A stretch of 33,640 bases of DNA from Paenibacillus alkaliterrae (GCF_021532375.1 NZ_JAKGAP010000070.1:1-33640), one strand, 5' to 3'. Positions 8,025 through 17,392 are shown, counted from the stretch's first letter. Notes: a model not told the origin generated them from the sequence alone. Numbers and translations: made by a program.

Positions 8025-8529
8025 TTATAAATCGGTTAAAATTTTAATGGAATGACTCCCCAGAAAAAGAGGTTTTTCGTATTTGATACAGACTTTAATG
8101 CCACTTATACAGCTATAACTTACTCGGCATGCCCAAGACTTTCCAATTGTTTAGTGAGCAGCTCCAGAAAAAGAATCTAAAGTCGAGTTCCTGAGGTCTT
8201 TTTCTCATATGCGCATCGTCATCAAGTCGCGACGGATTGTTACATTACCTATATAGTCGTCGTACACCCGTTCTCCTATCTTAAAGGCATACCAAAATAA
8301 GAAAAAGCCGAGCGAATATCAGGAAATTGATACCCGAAATTCGTCGGCTCAGTTATATTCTTATTTCTGCGGAGTGATGGGTAGTTTACTTAAAATATAA
8401 ATTCACATGAGACTCTAACATGCTAAAGTCCCGGCATCAGCGTAAACGTGAGAATATAGAGCACTATAATGACGTCAGCCTAGAAGCACTCTCGGTAATT
8501 CATTGCTGAGATAGAACCAATTCGATTCT
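8025..8529. other. Gene-free spacer between cargo promoter and tnsE
   Basis: No credible gene is seen on either strand. The stretch holds the tns-operon terminator (8296-8349) and a pair of short inverted runs (AGAAAAAGA near 8167 with TCTTTTTCT near 8197). No copy of the CAGTCTAATACTTTATTT transposon-end repeat is present, so the far end of the element is not here and the operon on the left is true cargo. Confidence 0.6.
8296..8349 (-). terminator. Terminator of the tns operon
   Basis: On the minus strand AGCCGA-CGAAT pairs with ATTCG-C-TCGGCT around a roughly 20-base loop, followed at once by TTTTTCTTATTTT. It lies about 180 bp after the tnsE stop codon and would separate the transposition genes from the cargo operon. 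Confidence 0.65.
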
Positions 8530-10143
8530 TTACGTCATTAACTTACTTGCAAGTCTAGAGGCCCATTCGCGAATCGTATCACTCTGATAATGCTTTAGTT
8601 TTTCAATATTCATGGTATCGCATTGGTTAAGAACTGACTGATCCCAATGACCACTCTTTAGAACCAATCCATCAAGAAGCTGCTTAATGTTTCGCTCAAT
8701 TATCCTAAAGGATAATTGATTCATCGGACGGAGAATAAGTGTCGAGATAGACCAGTCAACCGGTCTTGCAACTTCGACAATATAGGATGTTGAGGCTCCA
8801 TTAGTTACTTGTATAATGGCACATGTCCGACGAGAGCCATTCATGCATACAGAGAAACGCCTGCCGGGCGGCACTCTTACTACTGACATTCTCACGTTTA
8901 CAGTTAACTTCTTCTTTAACATTTCAATCATCTGAAAAAATAGCTCTAAGCCAATTGCTTCAGAGGCCGGAATCGTTTCAAGTGTCTGAAAGTCGATAGG
9001 AGGGGTATCTCCGCCAACCATGGAATCATGAGTACTGACTTCTTCAGAAGCAGCTGCGTGTTTTCCCCCGCGTCCAGTCGAAACGAAGACTTCATTTCCT
9101 GTATTCGAATGTCTTACACTTGATCGACGAGTCTCCACTACAGGATAATTGGCGAAACGCATTATTGTAGGGGAGGTTTCCAGTATATCTTGATTTGAAT
9201 CCTCTTTGGCGTTGTCGCTTTGATCGTTTAGCACATAATCAGTGTTTTTAGAGCCAGGAATCATACGAATCGTCTTGTCACCCGAACTCCATTCGCGACG
9301 TTTCTTTGAGGGATGCCAAAAGAGAATCTCATTTGATGGGTGCTGAAATCCGCCTATGGCAATAATCTCTTTGACCAACACGTAATCGATAAATTGCACC
9401 CCGCGAGTATGCATTTCAATAGAGCCCAAAGACGGAAGATCAATGTTTAAAGGAACACCTTTTTTCAAGGAAGAGGATGGATTATAGGGTGAACTTTTAA
9501 CAGCCTGAATGAACATATTTTGATAGACGGAGTCCCACAAGGAACGTATCATCGGGTCTGAGTAGATCCATGATAGATGGCGAACATTACTGTCTGTAGC
9601 CAATTTGGCTGGAACTCGATTGCTCAAGTCTAAATGTAATGTTTTCCCCAATGAATAGCTATTATCGATTAACAAGTCCAAGCCATGGGGTTGGAGCAAA
9701 TAGTAGGCTAAGTACCTCGAGTTAATGAGCATGGCTCTGATTAATTCAATTACCGGTATACAATATGTGAGACCATTCGTTTGGTACTGAATGATATTCT
9801 GTAACCCGAGCTCTGGAATTTTACCAAAATCAATCAAACGTTTAGGCAGCTTAAAACCGTTGGTCACAGTGCCGTGGTTGAAGGCATCTATGGTAAATTG
9901 GAATGCCGATCCGCTCATGGGTGTAATCTGGTCATAAGTCCCGTTTGAATAGATTTGACCAATACGCAAATAAGGAATCGTTCCCCAGGGGTAGGATACT
10001 ACCTTTATCCCTTCGGCTGAAGTTCTAAATGCTACACGAATTCTCCAGTTCCCCTTATAATCCATAAACGGCGATCCGAACCAGACTAATTCCGCCTCGT
10101 GATTCTCTGGAAAAGGCCAGGATTTCAACGTCAGTGTTGCCAT
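8530..10143 (-). CDS. tnsE: Tn7-like target-selection protein TnsE
   Basis: TnsE directs Tn7-type transposition to replicating DNA, favouring conjugating plasmids, through contacts with the sliding clamp and recessed 3' ends. The protein is 537 residues, essentially the length of the Tn7 protein (538). The assignment rests on this length, its place directly after tnsD, and a C-terminal half (SIEMHTRGVQFIDYV, then a mixed alpha/beta segment ending IREWASRLASKL) that fits the TnsE C-terminal domain. The start is ATG 10143, preceded by GAGGAGAA; an earlier in-frame start at 10200 lies inside tnsD and has no such site. The gene overlaps tnsD by 13 bp. I could not find an obvious clamp-binding motif by eye. 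Confidence 0.82.
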   Translation of the reverse strand: MATLTLKSWPFPENHEAELVWFGSPFMDYKGNWRIRVAFRTSAEGIKVVSYPWGTIPYLRIGQIYSNGTYDQITPMSGSAFQFTIDAFNHGTVTNGFKLPKRLIDFGKIPELGLQNIIQYQTNGLTYCIPVIELIRAMLINSRYLAYYLLQPHGLDLLIDNSYSLGKTLHLDLSNRVPAKLATDSNVRHLSWIYSDPMIRSLWDSVYQNMFIQAVKSSPYNPSSSLKKGVPLNIDLPSLGSIEMHTRGVQFIDYVLVKEIIAIGGFQHPSNEILFWHPSKKRREWSSGDKTIRMIPGSKNTDYVLNDQSDNAKEDSNQDILETSPTIMRFANYPVVETRRSSVRHSNTGNEVFVSTGRGGKHAAASEEVSTHDSMVGGDTPPIDFQTLETIPASEAIGLELFFQMIEMLKKKLTVNVRMSVVRVPPGRRFSVCMNGSRRTCAIIQVTNGASTSYIVEVARPVDWSISTLILRPMNQLSFRIIERNIKQLLDGLVLKSGHWDQSVLNQCDTMNIEKLKHYQSDTIREWASRLASKLMT

Positions 10144-11903
10144 GAAGATTTCTCCTCTGATGATGTGAATGGTTGCAATAATCGGCTTTGACCGATGCAT
10201 CGATCAATTTCACCTGATACTTCCTGAGAATAGTCCGGTCTTAGTCCTGCAAGCTTCTCCAGCTTCCATCGTTTAATCGGCCACTCTCCTGACAAACGTT
10301 CCGCAGCCCAGCGTACTCTGCGCATCTGAAATTGTGATACGGATTCTATATAGACCGTTAAAATACTCATCGTTACGGGAAGCTTATGTTGATTCTTTTC
10401 CAACCAACTTAGCTTCCCAATTCGCTTGCCAATCAAAGCAATCGTAATTCGAACAGGCTTGGAGTTGATATCAGCCAAGATGGCTTTACATGTCTGTTCA
10501 ACTCCCCAGCTTAGCTCCAGATCACGTTTTTCCCAGTTAACGCGCATGAATGGAACATCACTTGAGCTAATCGAAGGAGAAGTAGTTCTAGCTTTATTAG
10601 ATTTCTTTGGTTTAAGTGGACCATTTCTTTCAGGCAATTTTCCGTTGGCATACTTGATGACAGTATTCGTATCCACCCCTAGCCTCTCAGCAGCAGAGCG
10701 ATAGGACATCCCATCTTGCATGCACTGCTTTAGCTTATCTGACCATATCGGGCCGAAAGTCTTGATTCTTCCTCGGTAGTACTTGTCAGCTTCAGATTTA
10801 TCAGGACCACAACGAGAATAGGAGAATCCGCATGAACATGCAAAGGTACCAACAGGTCGCCCTGTATCTGAGCAACGGGTGATATCACAATGCGTAACAA
10901 CTAATTTCTTATAATGGTCAGCCGCCTTATTTAGACAGGGCCAAGGGGCATTGCCAAATGGAGCGTTTGCACCGTTAGTGCGATCAAGAAATTCACGAAA
11001 TGATCCATATAAAAAGCGGATAAGAAGCAACTGACGTAAAGGATGAATAGCTCGCCGCGCTGTTCTCGTTGATTGCTCTAACCACGAATATCTGCTTTCT
11101 GTTGGGTCACTATCTATTAGATCTAACAACTCTCGACTATAGAAAAGCACAAGCTGCTCGCAAAGCTTCTGTTGGCGGATACGAGATGATACAGTAACAT
11201 ATCCCTTCTCTGCTAATCGTGGCAGGATAGCCTGTCTTAAGTCATATAATGCCGGCAGATTGTCCTGCTGAACGAGTAAATGAATGTCTTCAGCAATATC
11301 TGACAGACGATCAATTAGTTTATCAGGTAAATCTTCAATGACAGCAATCGAACGAAACATATGTCTAGATATCGGCAAAACATTTAAACTATGTCTATCC
11401 GACACTGGACTCGTTAGCTTATGTAGAACTCTCCGGTGATGAGGACAGAGATATACACCTGGTAATTGATGAACTCGATGCCAGTAGGGCTCACCATAAC
11501 GTTGAATGTCTTGTTCGTAACAGGAAGGGCAAAACCACAATCGATCCGTCCGATCAATCGTGCTTGCTGTTATGCCTACTAAAGCATGAACGCCCGATCC
11601 ATCCATGCTTCTCATAAGTGCCTTAACGCGCGTAGCTCGGGAGTCCGGTAAGAAAGGGGCATAGTAAGAATAAAAGGTGTGCTTCATAATCCATTCATCA
11701 GCCATGATCTGAACTACGTTTCTTCTTGACAATGCATCCAGATGGCTTGGAAGATCGATCGTAGGAATGACATTGTCAGTACCGAAAACTTCCCTAAGTG
11801 TCCATTTGGGACTCGTATTATTTGATCTAATGTGATACCTGGCGATCACACTGTACAAGAGTTCGTCAGGGTATGGGATTGGAAGTGCACACCATTCACT
11901 CAA
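10131..11903 (-). CDS. tnsD: Tn7-like attachment-site protein TnsD (TniQ family)
   Basis: TnsD binds the 3' end of glmS and recruits TnsC, sending the element to the neutral attTn7 site. The 590-residue protein begins with a TniQ domain (LPIPYPDELLYSVIARYH) and a zinc site, CPSC (125-128) with CPHH (153-156). A second cysteine-rich cluster follows near residues 335-375 (HCDITRC, ACSCGFSYSRCG). Then comes a helix-turn-helix (YRSAAERLGVDTNTVIKYANG) that probably reads the glmS site. The start is TTG 11903, with AGGTGAT five bases upstream; no in-frame ATG is better. It lies 10 bp after tnsC. The position of the element beside glmS is direct support for this role. Confidence 0.93.
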   Translation of the reverse strand: MSEWCALPIPYPDELLYSVIARYHIRSNNTSPKWTLREVFGTDNVIPTIDLPSHLDALSRRNVVQIMADEWIMKHTFYSYYAPFLPDSRATRVKALMRSMDGSGVHALVGITASTIDRTDRLWFCPSCYEQDIQRYGEPYWHRVHQLPGVYLCPHHRRVLHKLTSPVSDRHSLNVLPISRHMFRSIAVIEDLPDKLIDRLSDIAEDIHLLVQQDNLPALYDLRQAILPRLAEKGYVTVSSRIRQQKLCEQLVLFYSRELLDLIDSDPTESRYSWLEQSTRTARRAIHPLRQLLLIRFLYGSFREFLDRTNGANAPFGNAPWPCLNKAADHYKKLVVTHCDITRCSDTGRPVGTFACSCGFSYSRCGPDKSEADKYYRGRIKTFGPIWSDKLKQCMQDGMSYRSAAERLGVDTNTVIKYANGKLPERNGPLKPKKSNKARTTSPSISSSDVPFMRVNWEKRDLELSWGVEQTCKAILADINSKPVRITIALIGKRIGKLSWLEKNQHKLPVTMSILTVYIESVSQFQMRRVRWAAERLSGEWPIKRWKLEKLAGLRPDYSQEVSGEIDRCIGQSRLLQPFTSSEEKSSWQH

Positions 11904-11913
11904 CTTTCATCAC

Positions 11914-13584
11914 CTATCCGAGAAACTCCATTGGATTTTTAATATAATCCGCAGCCTTCAACGAATCGTAAGCAGACATTTTCTTCTTTCGGCCTTGTGA
12001 TACAATGAGCCGCAAGTCGCTTGGATTCGACGGTATTACCTTTGGTTTCGTCTTACTACGCTGCTGCGATGAGTTATTCACCAAAGCACTTTGCTTCTGC
12101 AATGCCACTTTAAGTGCCTCTTTATGAAGATCGATTTCATCCAATTCATGAAGATGAATTTTCGTTACCTCTTCCGCAGCTTGAGAAGCTATTACTTGTG
12201 TCACACCAGCCTCGATTAGCCATGCACTGACTTCGTTTATCGTCTGTTCAGTGACGTAATAGCCAAGTTCTGTTCGAATCACTTCTAATCGTTCTGCTTG
12301 CCTTTGTTCAGCTTCAATGCGATCCAAATAATCGTCGATGGAAACACTGTCATAAATATCAGCGAATTTCTGGATCTGAGCTTTCTTACCTGAGCGTAGA
12401 GCCTCTAAAGCTGGCCTAATCAAGGTGAGTCGATCCTTTGCCACGGAGCGAATTAGCCCCGGCGTAACCGATTCGAGTTCTTTATCCAAAGCTCTCCATT
12501 GCGTTAGCATGAATAGCTTAATGGCAATATCCGATATGCCTTGTGACTCTTCATACATGACATCAATGAACTCTTGATCCAACTCGACTTTCTTGTCCGT
12601 CCACTGGTACTTCCACAACCCCTGAAGCAACCAGGTCCATTCCTCATCTTTCTTGAAGTGATGCCATGTGGCATCTCCTTGACCACTATTCCGTCTAGCA
12701 TTACGAAACTCGCCGTTCAATGCAGGAAGAGCTTTGTAGGTTCCGACAAGAATAACCGGCAGCCCAATGGTATTAACTAATTGAACAAAGAAATTAAGCA
12801 TTTGAGCAGCGCGGTCATCCTTGGCTTCTTGAAGATTCTGAATTTCATCAATGACAAGAACCCCGAGGCAGTGGACTGCCGCAGCTTGTGCCATCAGAGG
12901 AAGTAACTCATCCGGGTTCTTGGTTACATTTTTCTTGTAATATTTTGTTCCAACGAGGCTGTCTACTGCTAACAATAAGTTTAGACATAGCCCTCTTATG
13001 GATCCATCATGAGGGCAATCCATCTTCAACCAAACAATTTGAAAAGGAGCAGGCATATCCTGCCCTCTATATTTGCGGTGCAGAATGACTTGCGGATACA
13101 TTTGCAGGATTCGCAACAAACTGCTGGACTTACCAATCCCAGATATGCCAACTAAGGCAAATCCAGCAGAGGTTGGAGTATTCACTGGGTAACCGCTTGT
13201 ATTGCCCTGCATAATGAGCTCATAGGCGTCCTTGCGAGCTCTGAAAGCGTAATTTGGAGTCAGAGGGTTACGACCTACATAACCGTCACGAATAAGCCTT
13301 GAAATGCTCTGCTGAAGCTCCAAATGTCTGGATAACGGTCGAAAGAAGTCGCGTGATATACGTTGAACACAGTGCAATCGGAGATGAACGGGAAGGTCAC
13401 GCTCCGAGGCATTGAAGATTGGCTTGGACGCCAGTTTGTTCACAACCGTCTTATCATCCCAAATCGGTGGGAGAGCTTCGAGCAGTGGGTTATTTCGATA
13501 ATCTTCAAGAAGCGGATCTTGGTAATCGGCTTCTACAAACTCGCCGCGGCTGAAATGGAATAACGGGACATCAAATTCGCTCAT
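11914..13584 (-). CDS. tnsC: Tn7-like AAA+ transposition regulator TnsC
   Basis: TnsC is the ATP-dependent adaptor that links target selectors (TnsD or TnsE) to the TnsA-TnsB transposase and blocks repeated insertion in one site. In this 556-residue protein the AAA+ domain shows Walker A GISGIGKS (146-153) and Walker B VLVIDEIQN (242-250), followed by the sensor segment VILVGTYKALPAL. The N-terminal 100 residues and the charged C-terminal tail would contact TnsD/TniQ and TnsA/B by analogy with Tn7. The start ATG overlaps the tnsB stop codon as ATGA, so translation is coupled. Confidence 0.95.
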   Translation of the reverse strand: MSEFDVPLFHFSRGEFVEADYQDPLLEDYRNNPLLEALPPIWDDKTVVNKLASKPIFNASERDLPVHLRLHCVQRISRDFFRPLSRHLELQQSISRLIRDGYVGRNPLTPNYAFRARKDAYELIMQGNTSGYPVNTPTSAGFALVGISGIGKSSSLLRILQMYPQVILHRKYRGQDMPAPFQIVWLKMDCPHDGSIRGLCLNLLLAVDSLVGTKYYKKNVTKNPDELLPLMAQAAAVHCLGVLVIDEIQNLQEAKDDRAAQMLNFFVQLVNTIGLPVILVGTYKALPALNGEFRNARRNSGQGDATWHHFKKDEEWTWLLQGLWKYQWTDKKVELDQEFIDVMYEESQGISDIAIKLFMLTQWRALDKELESVTPGLIRSVAKDRLTLIRPALEALRSGKKAQIQKFADIYDSVSIDDYLDRIEAEQRQAERLEVIRTELGYYVTEQTINEVSAWLIEAGVTQVIASQAAEEVTKIHLHELDEIDLHKEALKVALQKQSALVNNSSQQRSKTKPKVIPSNPSDLRLIVSQGRKKKMSAYDSLKAADYIKNPMEFLG

Positions 13585-15776
13585 TCATCATCACCATCTT
13601 CAAGCAAATAAGCTTTTATTTTAGATAACTTGTCCGCTGGAGGAACATAGGCTTGTTTGGTCTCTGCCTTGTCGTCGCGTTTCAAAGGAACTACGTTGTT
13701 TGTTGGATTGCTTGGTGTCGAGACTTTTTCAGACAACTGGAATGCTTCTTGTTCACGATTAGACGCTTTCTCGTTAGAACGCCGCTGTCTGGTGCCTTTA
13801 ACACGCTTACTGTTACTTTCCTCGCTTTGCTGAATGGCTGCATCCGTTTTCTTAGTTGCCTCATCAACGATAGCCTTTGTTTGTGCATCGAGCTCAATTT
13901 TGGATAGCATGTTGTTAACTTCCTGATGTCGTCCTTGGTACCGCTCAATCTCGAGCAAATCTTCGACTTCCTCAATTCTCTTATTGAGGTATCGCTCTTC
14001 ACGTTCTAGTAGAATACAAGTCTCGAAAAGGTGCCCTTCGTCTAACCATAAATAGATTTCATTCGTTGATCGAGGATCGTAGCAGACCTTTACCCGCCAA
14101 GTCTTGCCTGCTCTTGCCTTTACAAACCATTGTTCACGCATAGCCAATTCACAACTATAATGCATACCCTTGAACTGAATACCTGCAGCAGTAACTGTTG
14201 CCTCACCTTGATACATTAGATTTAGCTTAACGATATGCTCCGGTTGTTTCTTAAGCCTTCCGTTGCGATTGATGATTCCCCAGTGCCACAAGTCTCTTGG
14301 AATAGGAGATACTTCGTCAGCCACCATAAACTCATTCCTGTCATACCACAGCATGTGATGATCATTATTATGATAAAGGACAGTTTGAATCATAATTTTT
14401 GTAAACTCTCGAAGCGTTAACTTTGCATCCAAACGATAATCTCGTTGTCCACGTTCTCTATAGCGCTCTTTTATCGCTCCAGGAATGAATTGAATGCTCC
14501 GTAGGTTCGCCAATCTGAACTGTTGTTCAACGATGCCTTTCCAGTCGGCACGATACGGAGGGGCATTTTCCACATCAACACCAAGCACATCAATTAAGTG
14601 ACTGGGTTTCTCCCCTTCAAGTTCCCCACGATCTGCCGTCAGTTTCTGCGGTAAATGACTAGATACCCATTCTTCAGGTTCGATATCTATCCCATATTGG
14701 GCACAAAACTTTACCTTATCGGCTGTCGTATTAGCTAAAGCCATCATTGCACCAATCCAGCTTGGACCTTCAAGTCCAATGTAGATACCTGCAATATACC
14801 GACTGAAGACATCAATAACGATATAAATTATCGGGCGACCAATGATCCACTCCCGGCGGTACTCACTGACCAAATACACATCTGCAACGGTCGCATCAAT
14901 CTGAAACCTAGACCCTGGGCCAAAACTTTCAAACGTGGAGCTTCCAAGTATAGGCCGATAATCTAAGGCATAACGTTTTTCTCCAAGCCGACTTTTTAGC
15001 GTATCCTCTAAATTCATTTCTTTCTTAAACCAGTACCTGTACTGCCCAAAACTCGGCAGCTTTTCAGGGGGAGGAAGGATCGGCACCAACGCTTGTCCAT
15101 CTTGTCGAAATCCGTTAGCAAAGAACTTTTCCAGTGTTTTTTGGAACGCATGTTTGAGAGGAGCTTTCTGCTTATTGTTATAGAACAGTCGGATGCCCGA
15201 TCGCAGCAATTGTTTTGTCTCCTCGTCGATATTTATGCCTACCGGTTCATCTTCAAATTTTCGCGGACGACCGCGCTTCACATCTCCCGGTGATCTCTCA
15301 GTTCCATAACTACCACTATTATTGAAGTGTGGCAGAAGAGCATTCTTCATCTTTCCACCTTGCCAGTACCTTCGTAGGTAGCGGTAAATCGTACTTTTAT
15401 GTAATCCGGTTCGCTCCTGCGATTCTCTTACTCGTGAGCCTCGGGAATTCTTATCGAAGCAGCCCGGTTCATCCATAACGATGTCTTTAATTACGTCCCA
15501 CGCTTTATCTCTAATGGTCAGATACTCTTCATTAATGTCCTTATCCAGTAAAGGTATATTTCCATTTATCCATTCGACTGTCTTGAGAAGATTCGATTCG
15601 AAGCCTGCAACGTACTCGTAATAAGTTTTCATAATTGGGAATGCCTTGTCATCTTCCATTACAATACTGAAAACCACGTCGTCAGAAGGGGAAATCCACA
15701 ATATACGTTCTAAATGCCGATCTTCTGAATCAGACGATATCCATTCCACGACCATATTTTCATAAATAGCCTGCAT
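13581..15776 (-). CDS. tnsB: Tn7-like DDE transposase TnsB
   Basis: TnsB binds the repeats at the transposon ends and catalyses 3'-end cleavage and strand transfer. It is 731 residues from the ATG at 15776, chosen because AAAGGCGGGTGAT lies just upstream; a GTG at 15785 is possible but has no spaced ribosome binding site. A helix-turn-helix region (TGLHKSTIYRYLRRYW) precedes the RNase-H-like catalytic core, with D294 (FQIDATVAD), D382 (TADRGELEG) and E417 (WKGIVEQQF). A Mu-transposase-type C-terminal barrel (about 515-590, AAGIQFKGMHYSCELAM) and a coiled, charged tail follow. The end of tnsA is 5 bp before this start. Confidence 0.95.
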   Translation of the reverse strand: MQAIYENMVVEWISSDSEDRHLERILWISPSDDVVFSIVMEDDKAFPIMKTYYEYVAGFESNLLKTVEWINGNIPLLDKDINEEYLTIRDKAWDVIKDIVMDEPGCFDKNSRGSRVRESQERTGLHKSTIYRYLRRYWQGGKMKNALLPHFNNSGSYGTERSPGDVKRGRPRKFEDEPVGINIDEETKQLLRSGIRLFYNNKQKAPLKHAFQKTLEKFFANGFRQDGQALVPILPPPEKLPSFGQYRYWFKKEMNLEDTLKSRLGEKRYALDYRPILGSSTFESFGPGSRFQIDATVADVYLVSEYRREWIIGRPIIYIVIDVFSRYIAGIYIGLEGPSWIGAMMALANTTADKVKFCAQYGIDIEPEEWVSSHLPQKLTADRGELEGEKPSHLIDVLGVDVENAPPYRADWKGIVEQQFRLANLRSIQFIPGAIKERYRERGQRDYRLDAKLTLREFTKIMIQTVLYHNNDHHMLWYDRNEFMVADEVSPIPRDLWHWGIINRNGRLKKQPEHIVKLNLMYQGEATVTAAGIQFKGMHYSCELAMREQWFVKARAGKTWRVKVCYDPRSTNEIYLWLDEGHLFETCILLEREERYLNKRIEEVEDLLEIERYQGRHQEVNNMLSKIELDAQTKAIVDEATKKTDAAIQQSEESNSKRVKGTRQRRSNEKASNREQEAFQLSEKVSTPSNPTNNVVPLKRDDKAETKQAYVPPADKLSKIKAYLLEDGDDE

Positions 15777-15781
15777 TATAA

Positions 15782-16609
15782 TCACCCGCCTTTTGCTTCA
15801 AGTCTATATTCAGGAGTTGCTATCTTAAACTCTTTCGCAGGGAGAGTCGGAATGATTCTTTCATTCATATTTACAGACCACTTTTTACGCGCGACAAAAT
15901 GACGGAACAATGCAAGAGATGTTCCAACTTCTAGTCCTAATCGTTCGTCGCAAGCTAAACAAGCCTTCGATATTGCCTCACCTTCGTCTAAACGGGCAGC
16001 GAGCATTTGTTCTAAATTGCGAATAGTAAACACACCTAGATCAGATACATCCTCGTTAAGGTACTCCTTATGGACCCACTCAATATTTCTAATCAGCACA
16101 TCAGGTAAATCACGGTCAATAATAATGCCCCAATCTATATGACGCGTTTCCCAATAGACCCGCTCAATTTCAAACTTGGCTATCGTGCGTTCATCTTCCA
16201 TTTCACTAAAAGGCTTCACAGTCCTTGCACAATCCTTGTCCCCGTAGGTAATTAGGAAATCCGTAGTCATCACGATAGGAACGCCAGTTTTAGGATCCTG
16301 CGGATGATTTACTCCGATTTTCTCTGCAATCATCAAGGTTTCCTCAAGTGGCAATAGAGGGTATTGTTCACGGATATCCGAGACCTCATCTGCATAGTCA
16401 AGCAGATAACAATAATCACGCTCAATATCCGAAAGAAGCTCGTGTCTTCGGCCAGTCGTCCAGCCTACGCCACGAGTTGCTCTGCCTTCCGATGGAACGT
16501 CCTGAATCTTGAGCCAAGGAAGATAGTCTTTACCGGTACCTTGACCTCTGCCTTCCTTAATCATTTTTTCGATTTTCGCTTCGGTTAGTTGCCTTTTTCG
16601 TTTGGCCAT
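15782..16609 (-). CDS. tnsA: Tn7-like endonuclease TnsA
   Basis: TnsA cuts the 5' strands at the transposon ends, making transposition cut-and-paste rather than replicative. The 275-residue protein has the restriction-enzyme-like active site: E63 in LLSDIERDY, D117 in TTDFLIT and K132 in TVKPFSE, matching E63, D114 and K132 of Tn7 TnsA. The family segment DIREQYPLLPLEET follows the catalytic glutamate. A C-terminal winged-helix region contacts TnsC in Tn7. The start is ATG with GAGGTGA four bases upstream. It is placed between the small barrel protein and tnsB, with short spacing on both sides, so the tns genes form one transcription unit. Confidence 0.95.
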   Translation of the reverse strand: MAKRKRQLTEAKIEKMIKEGRGQGTGKDYLPWLKIQDVPSEGRATRGVGWTTGRRHELLSDIERDYCYLLDYADEVSDIREQYPLLPLEETLMIAEKIGVNHPQDPKTGVPIVMTTDFLITYGDKDCARTVKPFSEMEDERTIAKFEIERVYWETRHIDWGIIIDRDLPDVLIRNIEWVHKEYLNEDVSDLGVFTIRNLEQMLAARLDEGEAISKACLACDERLGLEVGTSLALFRHFVARKKWSVNMNERIIPTLPAKEFKIATPEYRLEAKGG

Positions 16610-16618
16610 TCATTCACC

Positions 16619-16978
16619 TCAGTTGTTAGTAGGCTCATCCGAATGTCTCTGATCCTCTGGAATGGTTTCTTTCACAGCCTGCCGCTGTTTCCTTAAAGTC
16701 ACTAACCTTTGAAATTCCAGATAGTAAGCATCGAGTCTCGCTGAATTAACAGGTATGTGATCTATCCTTATGCACACGACAGAATTGCCATCATTCAATA
16801 TGACTTCTATTTGATCTGGTTTCTCCTCATGACTTCTTATGGATACTGGCCAGCCTCCAATGAACTCGGCATGCTTAAACCATTGATGTCGAACAGCCCA
16901 TGAGCAAGAATAGATTTTCCCATCAAACCAGATCCCGCTTGGAGTTACGATTCCTATATCCAATTTATCTTCTTCCAA
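16619..16978 (-). CDS. Stand-alone TnsB C-terminal-barrel-like small protein
   Basis: This 119-residue protein is not one of the five Tn7 proteins. Its first 75 residues align by eye with the C-terminal barrel of the TnsB encoded downstream: TPSGIWFDGKIYSCSWAVRHQWF here against TAAGIQFKGMHYSCELAMREQWF there, continuing to a tryptophan-valine pair and a closing strand. The last 40 residues are a charged helix (LEFQRLVTLRKQRQAVKE). The start is TTG 16978 with GGGGTG five bases upstream. It precedes tnsA by 9 bp and would be co-expressed. A role as transposase cofactor, end-binding decoy or inhibitor is possible; a decayed transposase relic is the alternative, but the reading frame and ribosome site look intact. 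Confidence 0.7.
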   Translation of the reverse strand: MEEDKLDIGIVTPSGIWFDGKIYSCSWAVRHQWFKHAEFIGGWPVSIRSHEEKPDQIEVILNDGNSVVCIRIDHIPVNSARLDAYYLEFQRLVTLRKQRQAVKETIPEDQRHSDEPTNN

Positions 16979-16998
16979 GGTAACACCCCGCTTTTTTC

Positions 16999-17010
16999 GG
17001 TAATGTTACC
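16999..17010. promoter_or_regulatory. Palindromic operator candidate before the tns operon
   Basis: GGTAATGTTACC is a perfect 12-bp palindrome 20 bp upstream of the small barrel gene; a related half-site GGTAACACC lies at 16979-16987. The half-sites GTAAT and GTTAC recur in the hairpin upstream of the XRE gene (17409-17420), so the XRE protein is the natural candidate regulator. No clear sigma-A promoter could be fixed between the two genes. Confidence 0.4.
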
Positions 17011-17032
17011 ATGATTACACTTTTCGGATTTT

Positions 17033-17377
17033 TTAATCCGTAAACGGATATTTATTTTTCCTTAGCTTGATATGTATGATTTCAAACAATTCGTTTTTTT
17101 CGCGAGTAGGGAGGGATCGAATGCTTTCGAGCAATTCCAATTCCTCATTTGATACATTGGTTTGAACAGAAGTCGACTCAACGTCATCTGCAAGTAGCCA
17201 ATTCAAGTCGCATTTGAATTTATTTCTGAGTGCAATAATCGTTTCGCATGACGGGAGGCAAACACCGCGTTCAATATCACTAAGTGTCCCTTGTGAGACT
17301 CCAATCCTGACCGAAAATTCCTTTTGATTCAATTCATTTGATTTTCGAATAAATCTGACTTTCTCACCTAGATTCAA
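17033..17377 (-). CDS. XRE-family helix-turn-helix regulator of the Tn7-like element
   Basis: The 114-residue protein has a Cro/C1-type DNA-binding domain at residues 4-60 (VRFIRKSNELNQKEFSVRIG, then SQGTLSDIERGVCLPSCETI) and a helical tail that probably mediates dimerisation (ELELLESIRSLPTREKNELFEII). The start is TTG 17377, with GGAG nine bases upstream. It is the gene nearest the transposon right end and is transcribed in the same direction as the tns genes, 54 bp from the next gene. A repressor controlling transposition is the likely role, inferred from position and family. Similar palindromic half-sites on both sides of the gene support autoregulation. Confidence 0.85.
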   Translation of the reverse strand: MNLGEKVRFIRKSNELNQKEFSVRIGVSQGTLSDIERGVCLPSCETIIALRNKFKCDLNWLLADDVESTSVQTNVSNEELELLESIRSLPTREKNELFEIIHIKLRKNKYPFTD

Positions 17378-17392
17378 CTGTATCAGCTCCAG

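Noticed and set aside
8061..8210. Recurring CCAGAAAAAGA motif and inverted AGAAAAAGA/TCTTTTTCT pair
   Set aside because: The motif is short and purine-rich, so chance is a fair explanation; it does not match the transposon-end repeat.
8025..8529. Possible left end of the Tn7-like element between tnsE and the sigma factor
   Set aside because: No copy of the CAGTCTAATACTTTATTT repeat or of a TGTTCAGTG terminus was found, so the element continues to the left.
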